Of a stretch of DNA of 38,172 nucleotides, positions 7,282-16,241 are shown in pieces. The stretch is taken from the NCBI GenBank assembly GCA_934635045.1, contig CAKTZA010000034.1:1-38172 (forward strand). Direction: 5' to 3'. The notes under the pieces are model-generated. The model searched no databases. It saw only the letters and a list, made by a program, of their open reading frames with translations, and was not told the DNA's origin. The DNA comes from an uncultured Kiritimatiellota bacterium (GTDB taxonomy: Bacteria > Verrucomicrobiota > Kiritimatiellia > RFP12 > UBA1067). Position 1 is the first letter of the stretch; the number at the start of each line of letters is the position of its first letter. A program made the position numbers and the translations under genes.

Positions 7282-10200
7282 ATGCGAATTCCTTTGACTT
7301 TCGGTTGTGTGGCCGTGTGCGGGCTCTTCGCCCGTGCGGCCACGTTGGATGTCACGTCTTTCGGTGCCGACCCGACGGGGACGTACCCGTCACAGGCGGA
7401 GATCTACAAGGCCGTCGCCGCCGCGAAGCCCGGCGACGTCGTCTTCTTTCCGAAGGGCACATACGCCCTGCAAAAGCGGATCTGGATCGGCGAAAAGAAA
7501 AACCTCGTCCTGCGCGGCGAGAAGGGCACGGTCATTCGGATGCACTGCAATCCGTGCGGCGCGGAAGCTGAGTCGTCCGGCGCGTTCTACCTCTACCGCT
7601 GTGAAGACGTCGCCGTCGAAAACTTCACGGTGACGACAGACAACCCGATTGGCTGCGTCGGGCGCGTCACGGCGGTCGATGCGCACGCGCGGACGATTGA
7701 CTACCGCATCGATGCGCCGTTTCCGGCGACGGGCGCAGAGCATTTCTTCCAGCTGAACACGTGCGACGACGAGGGCTCGCCCGACGCCGCGCTGGAGATC
7801 CACCAGAAGATCGTGCGCACGGCGGCGGACGGGAAGGAGGCGTTTGTCGGGCTGCCGTACACGATGGCCGGCGAACGCCTCGCGCGCATCACGATCCCGA
7901 AAGGCCCGTCGCTCGCGGCCGTCACGAACGGACACCGGATGCTCGTGCGCTATTTCCGGGAGGGCGAAGGCCCGCTCGTCCTGAACGCCGTGAAGCGTGT
8001 CCGCATCGAGAACGTCGAAGTCGAGCGGACGCCGTCCACCGGCTGCGTGATCGTCCCGCCGTCCGAAGACCTTGTGTTCCGCCGCTTCTCGATCCGTCCG
8101 CGCGCCGACGACCCGCACGTCTGCGCGTCCAACTCGGACGGCATCCACTTCGTCGGCTGCGCCGGATCGGTGACGCTGGAGGACTGCCACTTCAAGGGGC
8201 TTGGCGACGACGCGCTCAACGTCCATTCGCTCGGCGGCGAGGTCAAGGCGTTCGACGCGGCGACGGGCGCGTTCGAGTTCATACGCCGATCGACCGACCG
8301 CAAGGAGCGTCAGCTGTCCGGCGGCTGGGCGTCGGCCGGCGACAGCATCGCCGTCTACGACCCGGAGACGCTGGCGCTGCGCGGGCGCCTGACGCTCGCG
8401 TCGTTCGAGAAGGGGCGGGGCGCGGCCGCGCCGGGCGGGTTCGCGCCGCGCGTCGGCGACCTCGTGGCGAACGAGCGGAACTATCCCGACGTGCGCATCG
8501 CGAACTGCTCCGTCGAGAACACGCGCGCCCGCGCGTTCCTGCTGCAGACGCGGAAGTTCACGATCGAGAACTGCCGCTTCCGGGGGCTCAAGTCGGCGGC
8601 CGTCATCCTGGCCTGCGACATGGTCTTCTGGAACGAGATGGGCCCGTTCGAGGACGCCGTCGTGCGGAACTGCACGTTCGAGAAGTGCGCGAAGCGGTTT
8701 AACGGCGAGCATCTGCTGGGTGCGCTGGTCGTGCGCGCGAAGCATGACGGTGGTCCCTCGGACTATCCGGCCGGCGTCCACCGCAACCTGCGCGTCGTCG
8801 GCAACTCGTTCGACGACATCGGCACTTCGGCCATCTACGTCGAGGCGACTGACGGGATCGAGATTCGCGGCAACCGCTTCGCGCGGTGCGCGCGCGACCC
8901 GAATCCGCCGCCGGCGACCCGGTTTCCCGTCCGCCTGCGCAACTGCGCGAACGCGGACGTCGCGGACAACGCCTTCGACGGCGATGCCGCGAAGATCCTG
9001 CTGGACGAGAAGCGGCTGCCGCCGAAGGGGACGAAGGACGCGCGGCGTCCGTACGAGATGGTCTGGGCCAACCGGCGGGCGGACGAAGTGCCGCCCGTCG
9101 ATCGGCTGGAGTCCGCCGCGGGCTGGACGGCCACGGGCGAGAACGCCGTCGCGACGGTCGCCGACGCCGACGACCGGCTGCTCTTCGGCGACGGCACGCT
9201 GCGGTTCGACTACCGGGCGACGGGGGCGAACCCCAAGGTCCGCCTGCGCCGCGCGACGCCGCTGAAGCTGCCGGCGTTCGATGCGTTCAGCGTCTGGATC
9301 TACGGGAACAACTTCTACGGGCAGATCCCAAAGGGCACGCCCATGACGCGGCTCTCCGCCGACTTCACCGACGCGGACGGCAAGGCGTTCTCGCTCGACG
9401 TCGCGACGATCCTGCACCGCGAATGGTGCAAGTTCCAGGTGAAGGCCCCGAAGGGCTTGCTCGCGCGGACGCTGAAGGGCGGCTGCACGCTCGACGGCTT
9501 CACGCTCACGGGCGGCACGAACGCGGAAGACCGGCGCCTCGACCTGACGAGCGTCTGCGCGTTCGTGGAGGACCTGAAGCCGCTCACGTTCCGGCCGCGC
9601 GCGAAGCGCGGCGTGCAGGTGTTCAAGGACCAGCCGCAGGGCGTCAACACGGGCGACGGACGCCTCCCGTTCCCGACGGTCGGGACGACGGTCGTGCCGC
9701 CGGCCCCGGAAGCGGACGAGACGCTTGAGTTCCGCACGCCGGAAAGGCCCGGCGTCTGGGACGACCTCGCCTTCCGCGTCGGCAAGGGGCCGTGGGTGCC
9801 GCTCGCCCTTGGCGGCGGCGTGTGGCCGCGCGCGGCGGCGGACAGGGCCGAGGTCCGCTGGCAGCGCATCGGCAACTCGCTTGTGGCGGATGTCGTCGTC
9901 AAGGGCGGAGCCGTCGAGGAGCTGCGCTTCGGGGGGCTCGGCGTCGATCCCGACATGAAGTCGCTGCCGATCCCGTTCTACACGTACGGACGCGAGAACT
10001 GGGACGAGCGTCCGCAGGTCGTGGTCGTCGAGGGCGCGGCGGGGACGCGCTTCGTGTCCGCGACGCTTGACTGGACGCAGTCGAACGCCTCGCTCGCGTT
10101 CCCGCCGGACAGCGGCGCGGAGCTCGTGCAGGCCAACGGCGGCGCGCGGTACCGCCCGAAGACGGACGGGACGCGCAACGACGTCTACGAGCGGTTCGTC

Positions 10201-12411
10201 TGGACGGTCTCGCCGAAGTTCGAGGAGACGCTGCCGTTCATCCCGAGCCCCGTCTCGCCGTGGCGGGCCGTCACGGGGCGCGCGGCTTGGGTCTCGTCCG
10301 GCGCGACGGGCGACCGCACGCCAAACCGCGAGGCGCTGTTCTGGCATCGCCGCAAGGGGATGCGGCGGCTGATCGTCACCGACCACGAGACGGGCTGGCG
10401 CGACGGCGACGAGAGCTACACCTTCCGGACGCATCCCGCGCCGGGACGCGGCGGCGACAAGGGACAGTACGACCATGCGCGCAAGCTGATCGACGAGTTC
10501 GGCTTCCGCTACGGGCCGTACAACAACTTCACCGACTTCGCGCCCGTCAACGGCTACTGGCGGTCGGATCGCGTCTCCCGCACGGAAGACGGGAACTGGA
10601 AGCTCGCGTGGTCGCGCTGCACGGCCCCGAAGCCGCTCTACGGCGTGGAAATGTGCGAGACGCTCTCGCCGATCATCCAGCGCAAGTTCGGCTTCAACAC
10701 GGCCTACTGCGACGTGCATACCGCCAGTACGCCCTGGAGCCGCACGGACTACGACGCGCGCGTGCCGGGCGCGGGCACGTTCGCCCAGACGTTCTACGCC
10801 TACGGCGAGATCATGCTGATCCAGAAGAAGACGTGGAATGGCCCCGTCTCGTCCGAGGGCGGGCACCAGTGGCTCTATTCGGGCCTCGCCGACCAGAACT
10901 ACGGACAGGATCGCACGTACCAGCTGATGCGCCATCCGTGGATCGTGGACTTCAACCTGCTGCGGATGCATCCGCTGACGAGCGACTTCGGCTGTTTCGC
11001 GGGCATGCTCTTCGGCGACGCGAACGTGCCGAAGGGATCGCCGTGGCAGGTTGTCGAGCCGTGGACGGCCGTCACGCTCGCGTTCGGACACGCGGCGTTC
11101 CTCCTGCCGCAGAATCCCGTCTACGCCTACTACATGACGCTCGCGCCGGCTTCGCGCTATTCGCAGGAGAACGTGCAGAAGATTCGCTATGCCGACGGCG
11201 AGGGGCGGCTCCTGACGACCTCGAAGGCCGTCGTGAACGGCGAGATCGCGCACAACCGCGTCGTCGTCGCGTATGACGGCGGCACGCTCGTCGTCGTCAA
11301 CGGCGACCCGGACGGCGGCTGGCTTTCCGTCCGGCGCGGCGAGGGACGGCTGGCGCTGCCGCAATGGGGCTTCTTCTGCCGGGGCGGCGAGACGGTCGCC
11401 TATTCCGGCTGGACGAAGGGCGGCACGAACCGAGTGGACTTCTGCCGAGGCGGACGGGAGGACGGGTACGTCTTCCTGCACGGGCGCGGCGTGCCGACCG
11501 AGTTCCCCGGCGGCGCGACGGACGGCTGGCTGATCCGCCTGTCCGAGGCCGGCGGCACGGAGGAGATCGTCCCCGAACAGAAGCGCGGAGACGTCGAGAT
11601 CGGATTGCCGTATGCCGCGACGCGGCTTGTCGGCTTGCGCGGCGCGTCGAACGCGGAGGTCGTCAGGGAGATTCCCTTCCGCGTCGACGCGAAGGGATGG
11701 ACGCGCTTCAAGCGCGATCCCGACTGCTATTCGTACCGCGCGACGCTGCCGAAGGGCTTTGCCGAGCCTTCCGCCGACGCCTACGAGGCGTGGGCGCTCA
11801 GGCCGCTCGACTTCAAGACGCCGAAGCCGCCCGTGCGTGCGGCGGCACCGCGAACGCTGCCGAAGCGTTTCCGCAGAGGCGTCTTGAAGCCGGACGGCAC
11901 GGAGGCCGAGCTGGCTGCGTCGAGCGGCGGTTTTGTGCGAATCGGCACGGCGACGTGCGGCGGCAGGGGCCAGTCCGGCCTCGCCGTTCATCCGCCGTAC
12001 CGGGACGGCGCGACGGGCGCGGCCTTCGCGTGCTACACGCTGACGCTCGGCGCGCGGGACCGCCGGTTCCGCGCCGAGGTCGGCAAGGTCGACGGCTCCA
12101 CGCCCGGCGACGGCATCCTCTTCAAGATCGCCGTCCGCGTGGGGACAGGCCCCACCATTCCTGTGGGGACAGACCCCAGCGGTTTGGGGACAGACCCCAG
12201 CCTTTCTGTGGGGACAGGCCCCGTATCTACTGGGGACAGACCCCTTCTGGTGGTGGCTGAGCGGCGTGTCACGCAGCATCGGTGGGAGGGGATCTCGGCT
12301 GATCTGTCGGCTTTTGTCGGCCAGCGCATCCAACTCTATCTGCTGGCCGATCCGGGCGGCAACACCTATGGCGACGGTGGCGCATGGGCGAACGCCCGCC
12401 TTGAGCCGTAG
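7282..12411 (+). CDS. GH110-like alpha-galactosidase beta-helix fused to a second glycoside-hydrolase-like domain
   Basis: The protein has 1,709 residues from the ATG at 7282 (GAGG 9 bases upstream; a GTG at 7276 is also possible). It has a short signal peptide. Residues about 15-590 form a right-handed beta-helix with features I associate with GH110 exo-alpha-1,3-galactosidases: GDDALNVHS (308-316), NTRARAFLLQTR (413-424), FWNEMGP near 450 and GVHRNLRVVGN near 498. Residues about 600-780 resemble a carbohydrate-binding beta-sandwich. Residues about 1,000-1,350 look like a (beta/alpha)8 glycosidase distantly recalling GH101/GH129. YCDVHT (Asp1144) and SSEGGH (Glu1192) are candidate nucleophile and acid/base. 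The C-terminal about 180 residues form a beta-sandwich domain interrupted by REP-like repeats near residue 1,620. The combination suggests attack on alpha-Gal or mucin-type O-glycans outside the cytoplasm. The N-terminal assignment is firmer than that of the second domain. Confidence 0.72.
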   Translation: MRIPLTFGCVAVCGLFARAATLDVTSFGADPTGTYPSQAEIYKAVAAAKPGDVVFFPKGTYALQKRIWIGEKKNLVLRGEKGTVIRMHCNPCGAEAESSGAFYLYRCEDVAVENFTVTTDNPIGCVGRVTAVDAHARTIDYRIDAPFPATGAEHFFQLNTCDDEGSPDAALEIHQKIVRTAADGKEAFVGLPYTMAGERLARITIPKGPSLAAVTNGHRMLVRYFREGEGPLVLNAVKRVRIENVEVERTPSTGCVIVPPSEDLVFRRFSIRPRADDPHVCASNSDGIHFVGCAGSVTLEDCHFKGLGDDALNVHSLGGEVKAFDAATGAFEFIRRSTDRKERQLSGGWASAGDSIAVYDPETLALRGRLTLASFEKGRGAAAPGGFAPRVGDLVANERNYPDVRIANCSVENTRARAFLLQTRKFTIENCRFRGLKSAAVILACDMVFWNEMGPFEDAVVRNCTFEKCAKRFNGEHLLGALVVRAKHDGGPSDYPAGVHRNLRVVGNSFDDIGTSAIYVEATDGIEIRGNRFARCARDPNPPPATRFPVRLRNCANADVADNAFDGDAAKILLDEKRLPPKGTKDARRPYEMVWANRRADEVPPVDRLESAAGWTATGENAVATVADADDRLLFGDGTLRFDYRATGANPKVRLRRATPLKLPAFDAFSVWIYGNNFYGQIPKGTPMTRLSADFTDADGKAFSLDVATILHREWCKFQVKAPKGLLARTLKGGCTLDGFTLTGGTNAEDRRLDLTSVCAFVEDLKPLTFRPRAKRGVQVFKDQPQGVNTGDGRLPFPTVGTTVVPPAPEADETLEFRTPERPGVWDDLAFRVGKGPWVPLALGGGVWPRAAADRAEVRWQRIGNSLVADVVVKGGAVEELRFGGLGVDPDMKSLPIPFYTYGRENWDERPQVVVVEGAAGTRFVSATLDWTQSNASLAFPPDSGAELVQANGGARYRPKTDGTRNDVYERFVWTVSPKFEETLPFIPSPVSPWRAVTGRAAWVSSGATGDRTPNREALFWHRRKGMRRLIVTDHETGWRDGDESYTFRTHPAPGRGGDKGQYDHARKLIDEFGFRYGPYNNFTDFAPVNGYWRSDRVSRTEDGNWKLAWSRCTAPKPLYGVEMCETLSPIIQRKFGFNTAYCDVHTASTPWSRTDYDARVPGAGTFAQTFYAYGEIMLIQKKTWNGPVSSEGGHQWLYSGLADQNYGQDRTYQLMRHPWIVDFNLLRMHPLTSDFGCFAGMLFGDANVPKGSPWQVVEPWTAVTLAFGHAAFLLPQNPVYAYYMTLAPASRYSQENVQKIRYADGEGRLLTTSKAVVNGEIAHNRVVVAYDGGTLVVVNGDPDGGWLSVRRGEGRLALPQWGFFCRGGETVAYSGWTKGGTNRVDFCRGGREDGYVFLHGRGVPTEFPGGATDGWLIRLSEAGGTEEIVPEQKRGDVEIGLPYAATRLVGLRGASNAEVVREIPFRVDAKGWTRFKRDPDCYSYRATLPKGFAEPSADAYEAWALRPLDFKTPKPPVRAAAPRTLPKRFRRGVLKPDGTEAELAASSGGFVRIGTATCGGRGQSGLAVHPPYRDGATGAAFACYTLTLGARDRRFRAEVGKVDGSTPGDGILFKIAVRVGTGPTIPVGTDPSGLGTDPSLSVGTGPVSTGDRPLLVVAERRVTQHRWEGISADLSAFVGQRIQLYLLADPGGNTYGDGGAWANARLEP
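12141..12244 (+). repeat. Five REP-like GGGGACAGRCCCC units inserted in frame in the glycosidase gene
   Basis: Units lie at 12141-12153, 12165-12177, 12186-12198, 12210-12222 and 12232-12244. Each is an imperfect palindrome GGGG-ACAGR-CCCC separated by 8-11 variable bases. In the reading frame they encode a low-complexity run of VGTGP/VGTDP units that splits an otherwise normal beta-sandwich domain (DGILFKIAVR before, VVAERRVTQHRW after). An inverted single remnant, CTGTCCCCCC, lies at 38089-38098. Such GGGGACAG palindromes recall REP elements mobilised by Y1/RAYT transposases; no transposase is present here. Confidence 0.85.
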
Positions 12412-12429
12412 CATGGCGTTTAGTATAAT
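12401..12429 (+). promoter_or_regulatory. Promoter of the RhuM gene (TTGAGC, 17-base spacer, TATAAT)
   Basis: The -35 TTGAGC (12401-12406) lies over the end of the glycosidase gene and TATAAT lies at 12424-12429 with an ideal 17-base spacer. The ATG at 12436 is only 6 bases after the -10 and has no Shine-Dalgarno, so a leaderless transcript is predicted. It may also supply the esterase/GH43 gene downstream, making that gene independent of the poly-G promoter. Confidence 0.75.
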
Positions 12430-12435
12430 ATTGGC

Positions 12436-13446
12436 ATGAGTGACAAGAACGCATTTCTGATCTATCAGGACGACAATGGCGTGTCGAACGTCAATGTCCG
12501 GTTCGAGGGCGAGGACGTCTGGCTGGCGGCGGAGCAGATACAGCAGCTGTTTCAGGCAAGTCGTCAGGATGTTGCCTACCATATCGACCAGATCTACAGT
12601 GACGGTGAACTTGTGCGCGAGGCAACCTGCAAAAAGTTTTTGCAAGTTCGACAAGAGGGTGCGCGGAGCGTCAAGCGCCAGTTTGCGCACTACAACCTTG
12701 ACATGATTCTTGCCATTGGCATGCGGATTCGAAGCGATGTCGCCGTACGGTTCCGCCAGTGGGCGATTAGGCATCTGCACGAGTTTGCGGTCAAGGGCTT
12801 CACCTTGGACGACGACCGCCTGAAGGGGAACCGCAACCGTTATTTCCGTGAGCTGCTGCAGCGCATCCGCGACATCCGCATGAGCGAGCGGAACTTCTAC
12901 CAGAAGGTGACGGACATCTTCGCGACGAGCGTGGACTACGACAGGTCGAGCGACATCACACGCACGTTCTTCGCGACGGTGCAGAACAAGCTGCACTTCG
13001 CCGCGCATCGGCACACGGCGGCGGAGCTGATACATGAGCGGGTGGACGCCAACAAGCCGATGGTGGGCATGAGGCATTTCGAGGGCAAGTACATCACGGA
13101 GGATGATGTCACGATCGCCAAGAACTATCTGACCGAGAAGGAACTGGCGTATCTGCGGTTGCTCGTTTCGCAGTTCCTCGACTTCGCCGAATTGCAGGCA
13201 TTGGAGCAGAAGGCCATGCGGATGCGGGAGTGGGTTGCGAAACTGGACGCGCTCCTGACGCTGTCGGGACGGCAACTGCTCACGGGGTTCGGAAAAGTCT
13301 CGCATGAGGAAGCGTGCCGCAAGGCAATTGCCGAGTTCCGCGAATACCGCCGCCGCGAGATGATCCAGTATGAGAGCGACTTTGATCGCGCCGTGCGCGA
13401 GCTGACAAAACAGGGTGAACTTCCGTTAGACGGAGAAGGGATATGA
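12436..13446 (+). CDS. RhuM-family protein
   Basis: The protein has 336 residues and matches the RhuM family (named for a Salmonella pathogenicity-island-3 gene of unknown biochemical role). Landmarks are LIYQDDNGVSNVNVRFEGEDVWLAAEQIQQLF at the start (a KilA-N/Bro-like modified helix), YNLDMILAIGMRIRSDVAVRFRQWA near 88-112, LHEFAVKGFTLDDDRL, and the C-terminal helical part with ITEDDVTIAKNYLTEKEL. No signal peptide is present, so it is cytoplasmic. RhuM genes occur in genomic islands and next to restriction or toxin-type genes and are usually lone. Here one lies between two secreted-glycosidase genes under its own promoter, which suggests horizontal arrival. A DNA-binding or toxin-like role is possible but unproven. 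It ends 4 bases before the next gene. Confidence 0.85.
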   Translation: MSDKNAFLIYQDDNGVSNVNVRFEGEDVWLAAEQIQQLFQASRQDVAYHIDQIYSDGELVREATCKKFLQVRQEGARSVKRQFAHYNLDMILAIGMRIRSDVAVRFRQWAIRHLHEFAVKGFTLDDDRLKGNRNRYFRELLQRIRDIRMSERNFYQKVTDIFATSVDYDRSSDITRTFFATVQNKLHFAAHRHTAAELIHERVDANKPMVGMRHFEGKYITEDDVTIAKNYLTEKELAYLRLLVSQFLDFAELQALEQKAMRMREWVAKLDALLTLSGRQLLTGFGKVSHEEACRKAIAEFREYRRREMIQYESDFDRAVRELTKQGELPLDGEGI

Positions 13447-13450
13447 AAAG

Positions 13451-16222
13451 ATGAATAGCATAACGATATTGCTGGCGGCGGTGAAGTTCGCCGCGCCGTT
13501 TACGGACGGCGCCGTTCTCCAGCGCGAGGCGAAGGTGCCCGTCTGGGGCGTCGCCGATCCGGGCGAGTCCGTCACCGTCACGTTTGCGGGCCAGAAGAAG
13601 ACCGCGACGGCCGCCGTTGACGGACACTGGCGCGTCGATCTCGACCCGATGCCCGCGAGCTGTGAGGGGCGGGTTCTCGCCGCCAACGGCGTCGCGGTCA
13701 GGGACATCCTTGTCGGCGAAGTCTGGCTCTGCTCGGGCCAGAGCAACATGGGCATTCCGTTCTGGGGCGAGTCGCCGCGCGCCCGCGAACGCCTCGGCGG
13801 CTCGCTCGGACAGATTCTCGATCTGCCGCTCCTGCGCTGCGCGATCCTCGGCAACGGCTGGAGCAATGAGCCGCAGACGGCGGAGGATGTGCGCTGGCGG
13901 AAGGTCACGCCGAAGTTCTGCCTCACGAGCGGTTTTTCCGCTGTCGCCCTCTGGTACGGCTACTACCTCCAGACGACGCTCAAGATACCCGTCGGGCTCC
14001 TCGGCGCCTACGTTGGCGCGACGGACATCGAGACGTGGATCCCGGACTGCACGTTGCCGCCGCCGCCCGCCCGTGCGGACAAGGACGGACAGAAGCCGTC
14101 GCAGTACCACAACGGCAAGGTGAATCCGATTGTGCCGTATGCGTTGCGTGGTGCGATCTGGTACCAGGGCGAGGCCAACACCCATGATCCGAGCACCATT
14201 GACGGCTACTACGAACGCATGCGGGCGCTGCTGGACGGCTGGAAGCGCATCTTCGAGAATCCGCGCTTCAAGTTCTACTTCTGTCAGCTCTGTCCGTGGG
14301 GCAACCCCCACGTGCCGCGCATGCAGGAGGTGCAGCAGCGGTTCGCGCAGGATACGCCGGACGCGGGCATGGCCGTCCTCTGCGACGTCGGCAACCTGCA
14401 GGACATCCATCCGAACGACAAGCAGGTGCCGGGCCTGCGGCTCGCTCTTCTTGCGCTCAAGCGCGACTACGGCCACACGGGCATCGTCGCCGATTCGCCG
14501 ACGCTCAAGTCGTGGAAGGTCGAGGACGGCAAGTTCGTGATGACGTTCAATGACGTGAAGGCCTGGTCGGTCTACGAGGCGGCGTGGGGCATCCACAAGG
14601 ATCCGACGAAGAGCGTCGCGTACGGCTTCGAGGTCGCGGGCGCGGACGGCAAATGGGTGAAGGCGCAGATCGGGAACTTCAGGCGGTTCAGTGCGCCGTG
14701 GGTCGATTTCGAGTATCGGGGCGACATCGTCGGCGAGGAGCTTGTCGTCTTCGCGCCGGAGGTGAAGGAGCCGAAGCGTCTGCGCTACCTTCATTCGCGT
14801 CCGTGGCGCGGCTACCTCATGAACGAGGCGGGCCTTCCGCTCGGCGCGTTCCACATCGATTCGCCGACCCCTCCCGTGCGGACGTTCTGCAACCCGATGG
14901 TCGTCGAGGACGTGCCGCTCAGCAACTTCGCGTCGATCCTGCCGCCCGCCGAGCGCGTGCCGCATCGCTGTCTCGCCGATCCGACGCTCCTCCGGGAGAA
15001 CGGCAAGTGGTATCTCTTCCCGTCGTGCGGACAGCTCTGGCGTAGCGATGACGAGGGCGGCACCTGGCGGAAGGTCGAGGGCACGGGACTGACGAAGCCC
15101 GGACACGCGCCGACGGCGGTGAAGCATGGCGGACGCTTCCTCTACATGCCCGACACGACGGGCGAGGTGTGGGCCGCGCCGACGGTCGAGGGCCCTTACG
15201 CGCGGTTGGGCGTGATCGGCATCAAGGTCGGGGGCGATGTGCCGCCGCTCTGCGACCCGATGCTCTTCTCCGACACGGACGGACGCCTCTACTTCTACTG
15301 GGGCTGCACGGCGCAGGGCGGCATCTGGGGCGTGGAACTCGCGAAGGACGATCCGCTCCGTCCCGTGACGGAGCCGAAGGAGCTCTTTCGCTTCGATCCG
15401 CAGAACCAGCCGTGGGAACGGGTGCCGGGCCGTCCGGCGAACGGCTGGCTGGAGGGCGCGTGGCTGGCGAAGGTGAACGGGCGGTACGTGCTGACCTATT
15501 CCGCCGCCGGCACGCAGAATCCCGAATACGCGATGGGCGCCTATGTGTCGGATGCGCCGCTTGGGCCGTTCGCGGCGGCGAAGGACAATCCGTTTCTGCT
15601 CACGACAAGGGGTCTCGTCACCGGCACGGGGCACGGGGCGATTGCGGCGGACGAGCGCGGCGACTGGTGGGCCGTCTACTGCGCCAACGTCGGCGCACAC
15701 GCGCGGTTTGAGCGGCTGATCGGCTTCGACCGCCTCACGGCGCGGGCGGACGGCGGATTCGAGAAGGCGTCCGCGACGAGCGAGCCGCAGTGGCTGCCCG
15801 GCTTTGGCAAGGGCGCGACGGGCTGGAAACGGCTTGCGGTCGAGACGACGGCGGCCTTGGCGGCGGACGATTCGCTCCAGACGGCGCACGGCTTCGGCGG
15901 CCTGACGGGCACGGTCGACTATTCGTTCGCGCCCGTTGAGATCCATGCGACGCGCCTTGTCTGGCGCGAGGACGCCGTGGATGTCGCGAAGGGGTTCGAT
16001 CCGGGGCCGGTGCGCTATCGCATCGAGGTCCAGACGCCGGAAGGCGCGTGGGTGACGCTCGTCGATGCGTCGCAGAACGAACGCGACCTTTTCGTCGACT
16101 ACCGCGAGACGCCGGTCGTGAAGGCCGTCGCCGCGCGTCTCGTCGTTCTCGGCGCGTCGGCGGGCATCCGGCTTGGCGTCGCCGACTGGTCGCTTTTCGG
16201 AACCGTTGCTGAAGCGCGATAA
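13451..16222 (+). CDS. Sialate O-acetylesterase / GH43-like beta-propeller fusion
   Basis: The protein has 923 residues. The N-terminal half is a SASA-family SGNH esterase with SGQSNM (95-100, nucleophile Ser98), IWYQGEAN (Glu near 241) and DIHPNDK (His320), enzymes that remove O-acetyl groups from sialic acid or other sugars. A five-bladed GH43-type propeller follows with LADPT (Asp510), DPMLF (Asp602), EGAWL (Glu668) and GHGAI near 731, matching the base, pKa-tuning and acid residues of the family. About 130 C-terminal residues look like a discoidin-type sugar-binding domain. The start has a GAAGGG site 10 bases upstream. The N-terminal hydrophobic stretch (MNSITILLAAVKFA) is very short and uncharged, so export is uncertain. 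It follows the RhuM gene by 4 bases. De-acetylation plus glycosidase action fits host-glycan or plant-glycan use. Confidence 0.85.
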   Translation: MNSITILLAAVKFAAPFTDGAVLQREAKVPVWGVADPGESVTVTFAGQKKTATAAVDGHWRVDLDPMPASCEGRVLAANGVAVRDILVGEVWLCSGQSNMGIPFWGESPRARERLGGSLGQILDLPLLRCAILGNGWSNEPQTAEDVRWRKVTPKFCLTSGFSAVALWYGYYLQTTLKIPVGLLGAYVGATDIETWIPDCTLPPPPARADKDGQKPSQYHNGKVNPIVPYALRGAIWYQGEANTHDPSTIDGYYERMRALLDGWKRIFENPRFKFYFCQLCPWGNPHVPRMQEVQQRFAQDTPDAGMAVLCDVGNLQDIHPNDKQVPGLRLALLALKRDYGHTGIVADSPTLKSWKVEDGKFVMTFNDVKAWSVYEAAWGIHKDPTKSVAYGFEVAGADGKWVKAQIGNFRRFSAPWVDFEYRGDIVGEELVVFAPEVKEPKRLRYLHSRPWRGYLMNEAGLPLGAFHIDSPTPPVRTFCNPMVVEDVPLSNFASILPPAERVPHRCLADPTLLRENGKWYLFPSCGQLWRSDDEGGTWRKVEGTGLTKPGHAPTAVKHGGRFLYMPDTTGEVWAAPTVEGPYARLGVIGIKVGGDVPPLCDPMLFSDTDGRLYFYWGCTAQGGIWGVELAKDDPLRPVTEPKELFRFDPQNQPWERVPGRPANGWLEGAWLAKVNGRYVLTYSAAGTQNPEYAMGAYVSDAPLGPFAAAKDNPFLLTTRGLVTGTGHGAIAADERGDWWAVYCANVGAHARFERLIGFDRLTARADGGFEKASATSEPQWLPGFGKGATGWKRLAVETTAALAADDSLQTAHGFGGLTGTVDYSFAPVEIHATRLVWREDAVDVAKGFDPGPVRYRIEVQTPEGAWVTLVDASQNERDLFVDYRETPVVKAVAARLVVLGASAGIRLGVADWSLFGTVAEAR

Positions 16223-16241
16223 GCCCGTTGATCCGAAAGTC

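Noticed and set aside
12141..12244. CRISPR-like array of regularly spaced repeats
   Set aside because: Repeats are only 13 bases, spacers are 8-11 bases, the frame stays open through them and no cas gene is present.
7390..13305. Very long open frame on the - strand (about 1,970 codons) opposite the glycosidase and RhuM genes
   Set aside because: It is a mirror of GC-rich codon use: extremely rich in Arg, Asp, Val and Ala, without motifs or a ribosome binding site, and opposite two clear genes. The similar long - strand frames at 3928-7161, 13280-15946, 24735-27863 and 34356-38090 were rejected for the same reason.
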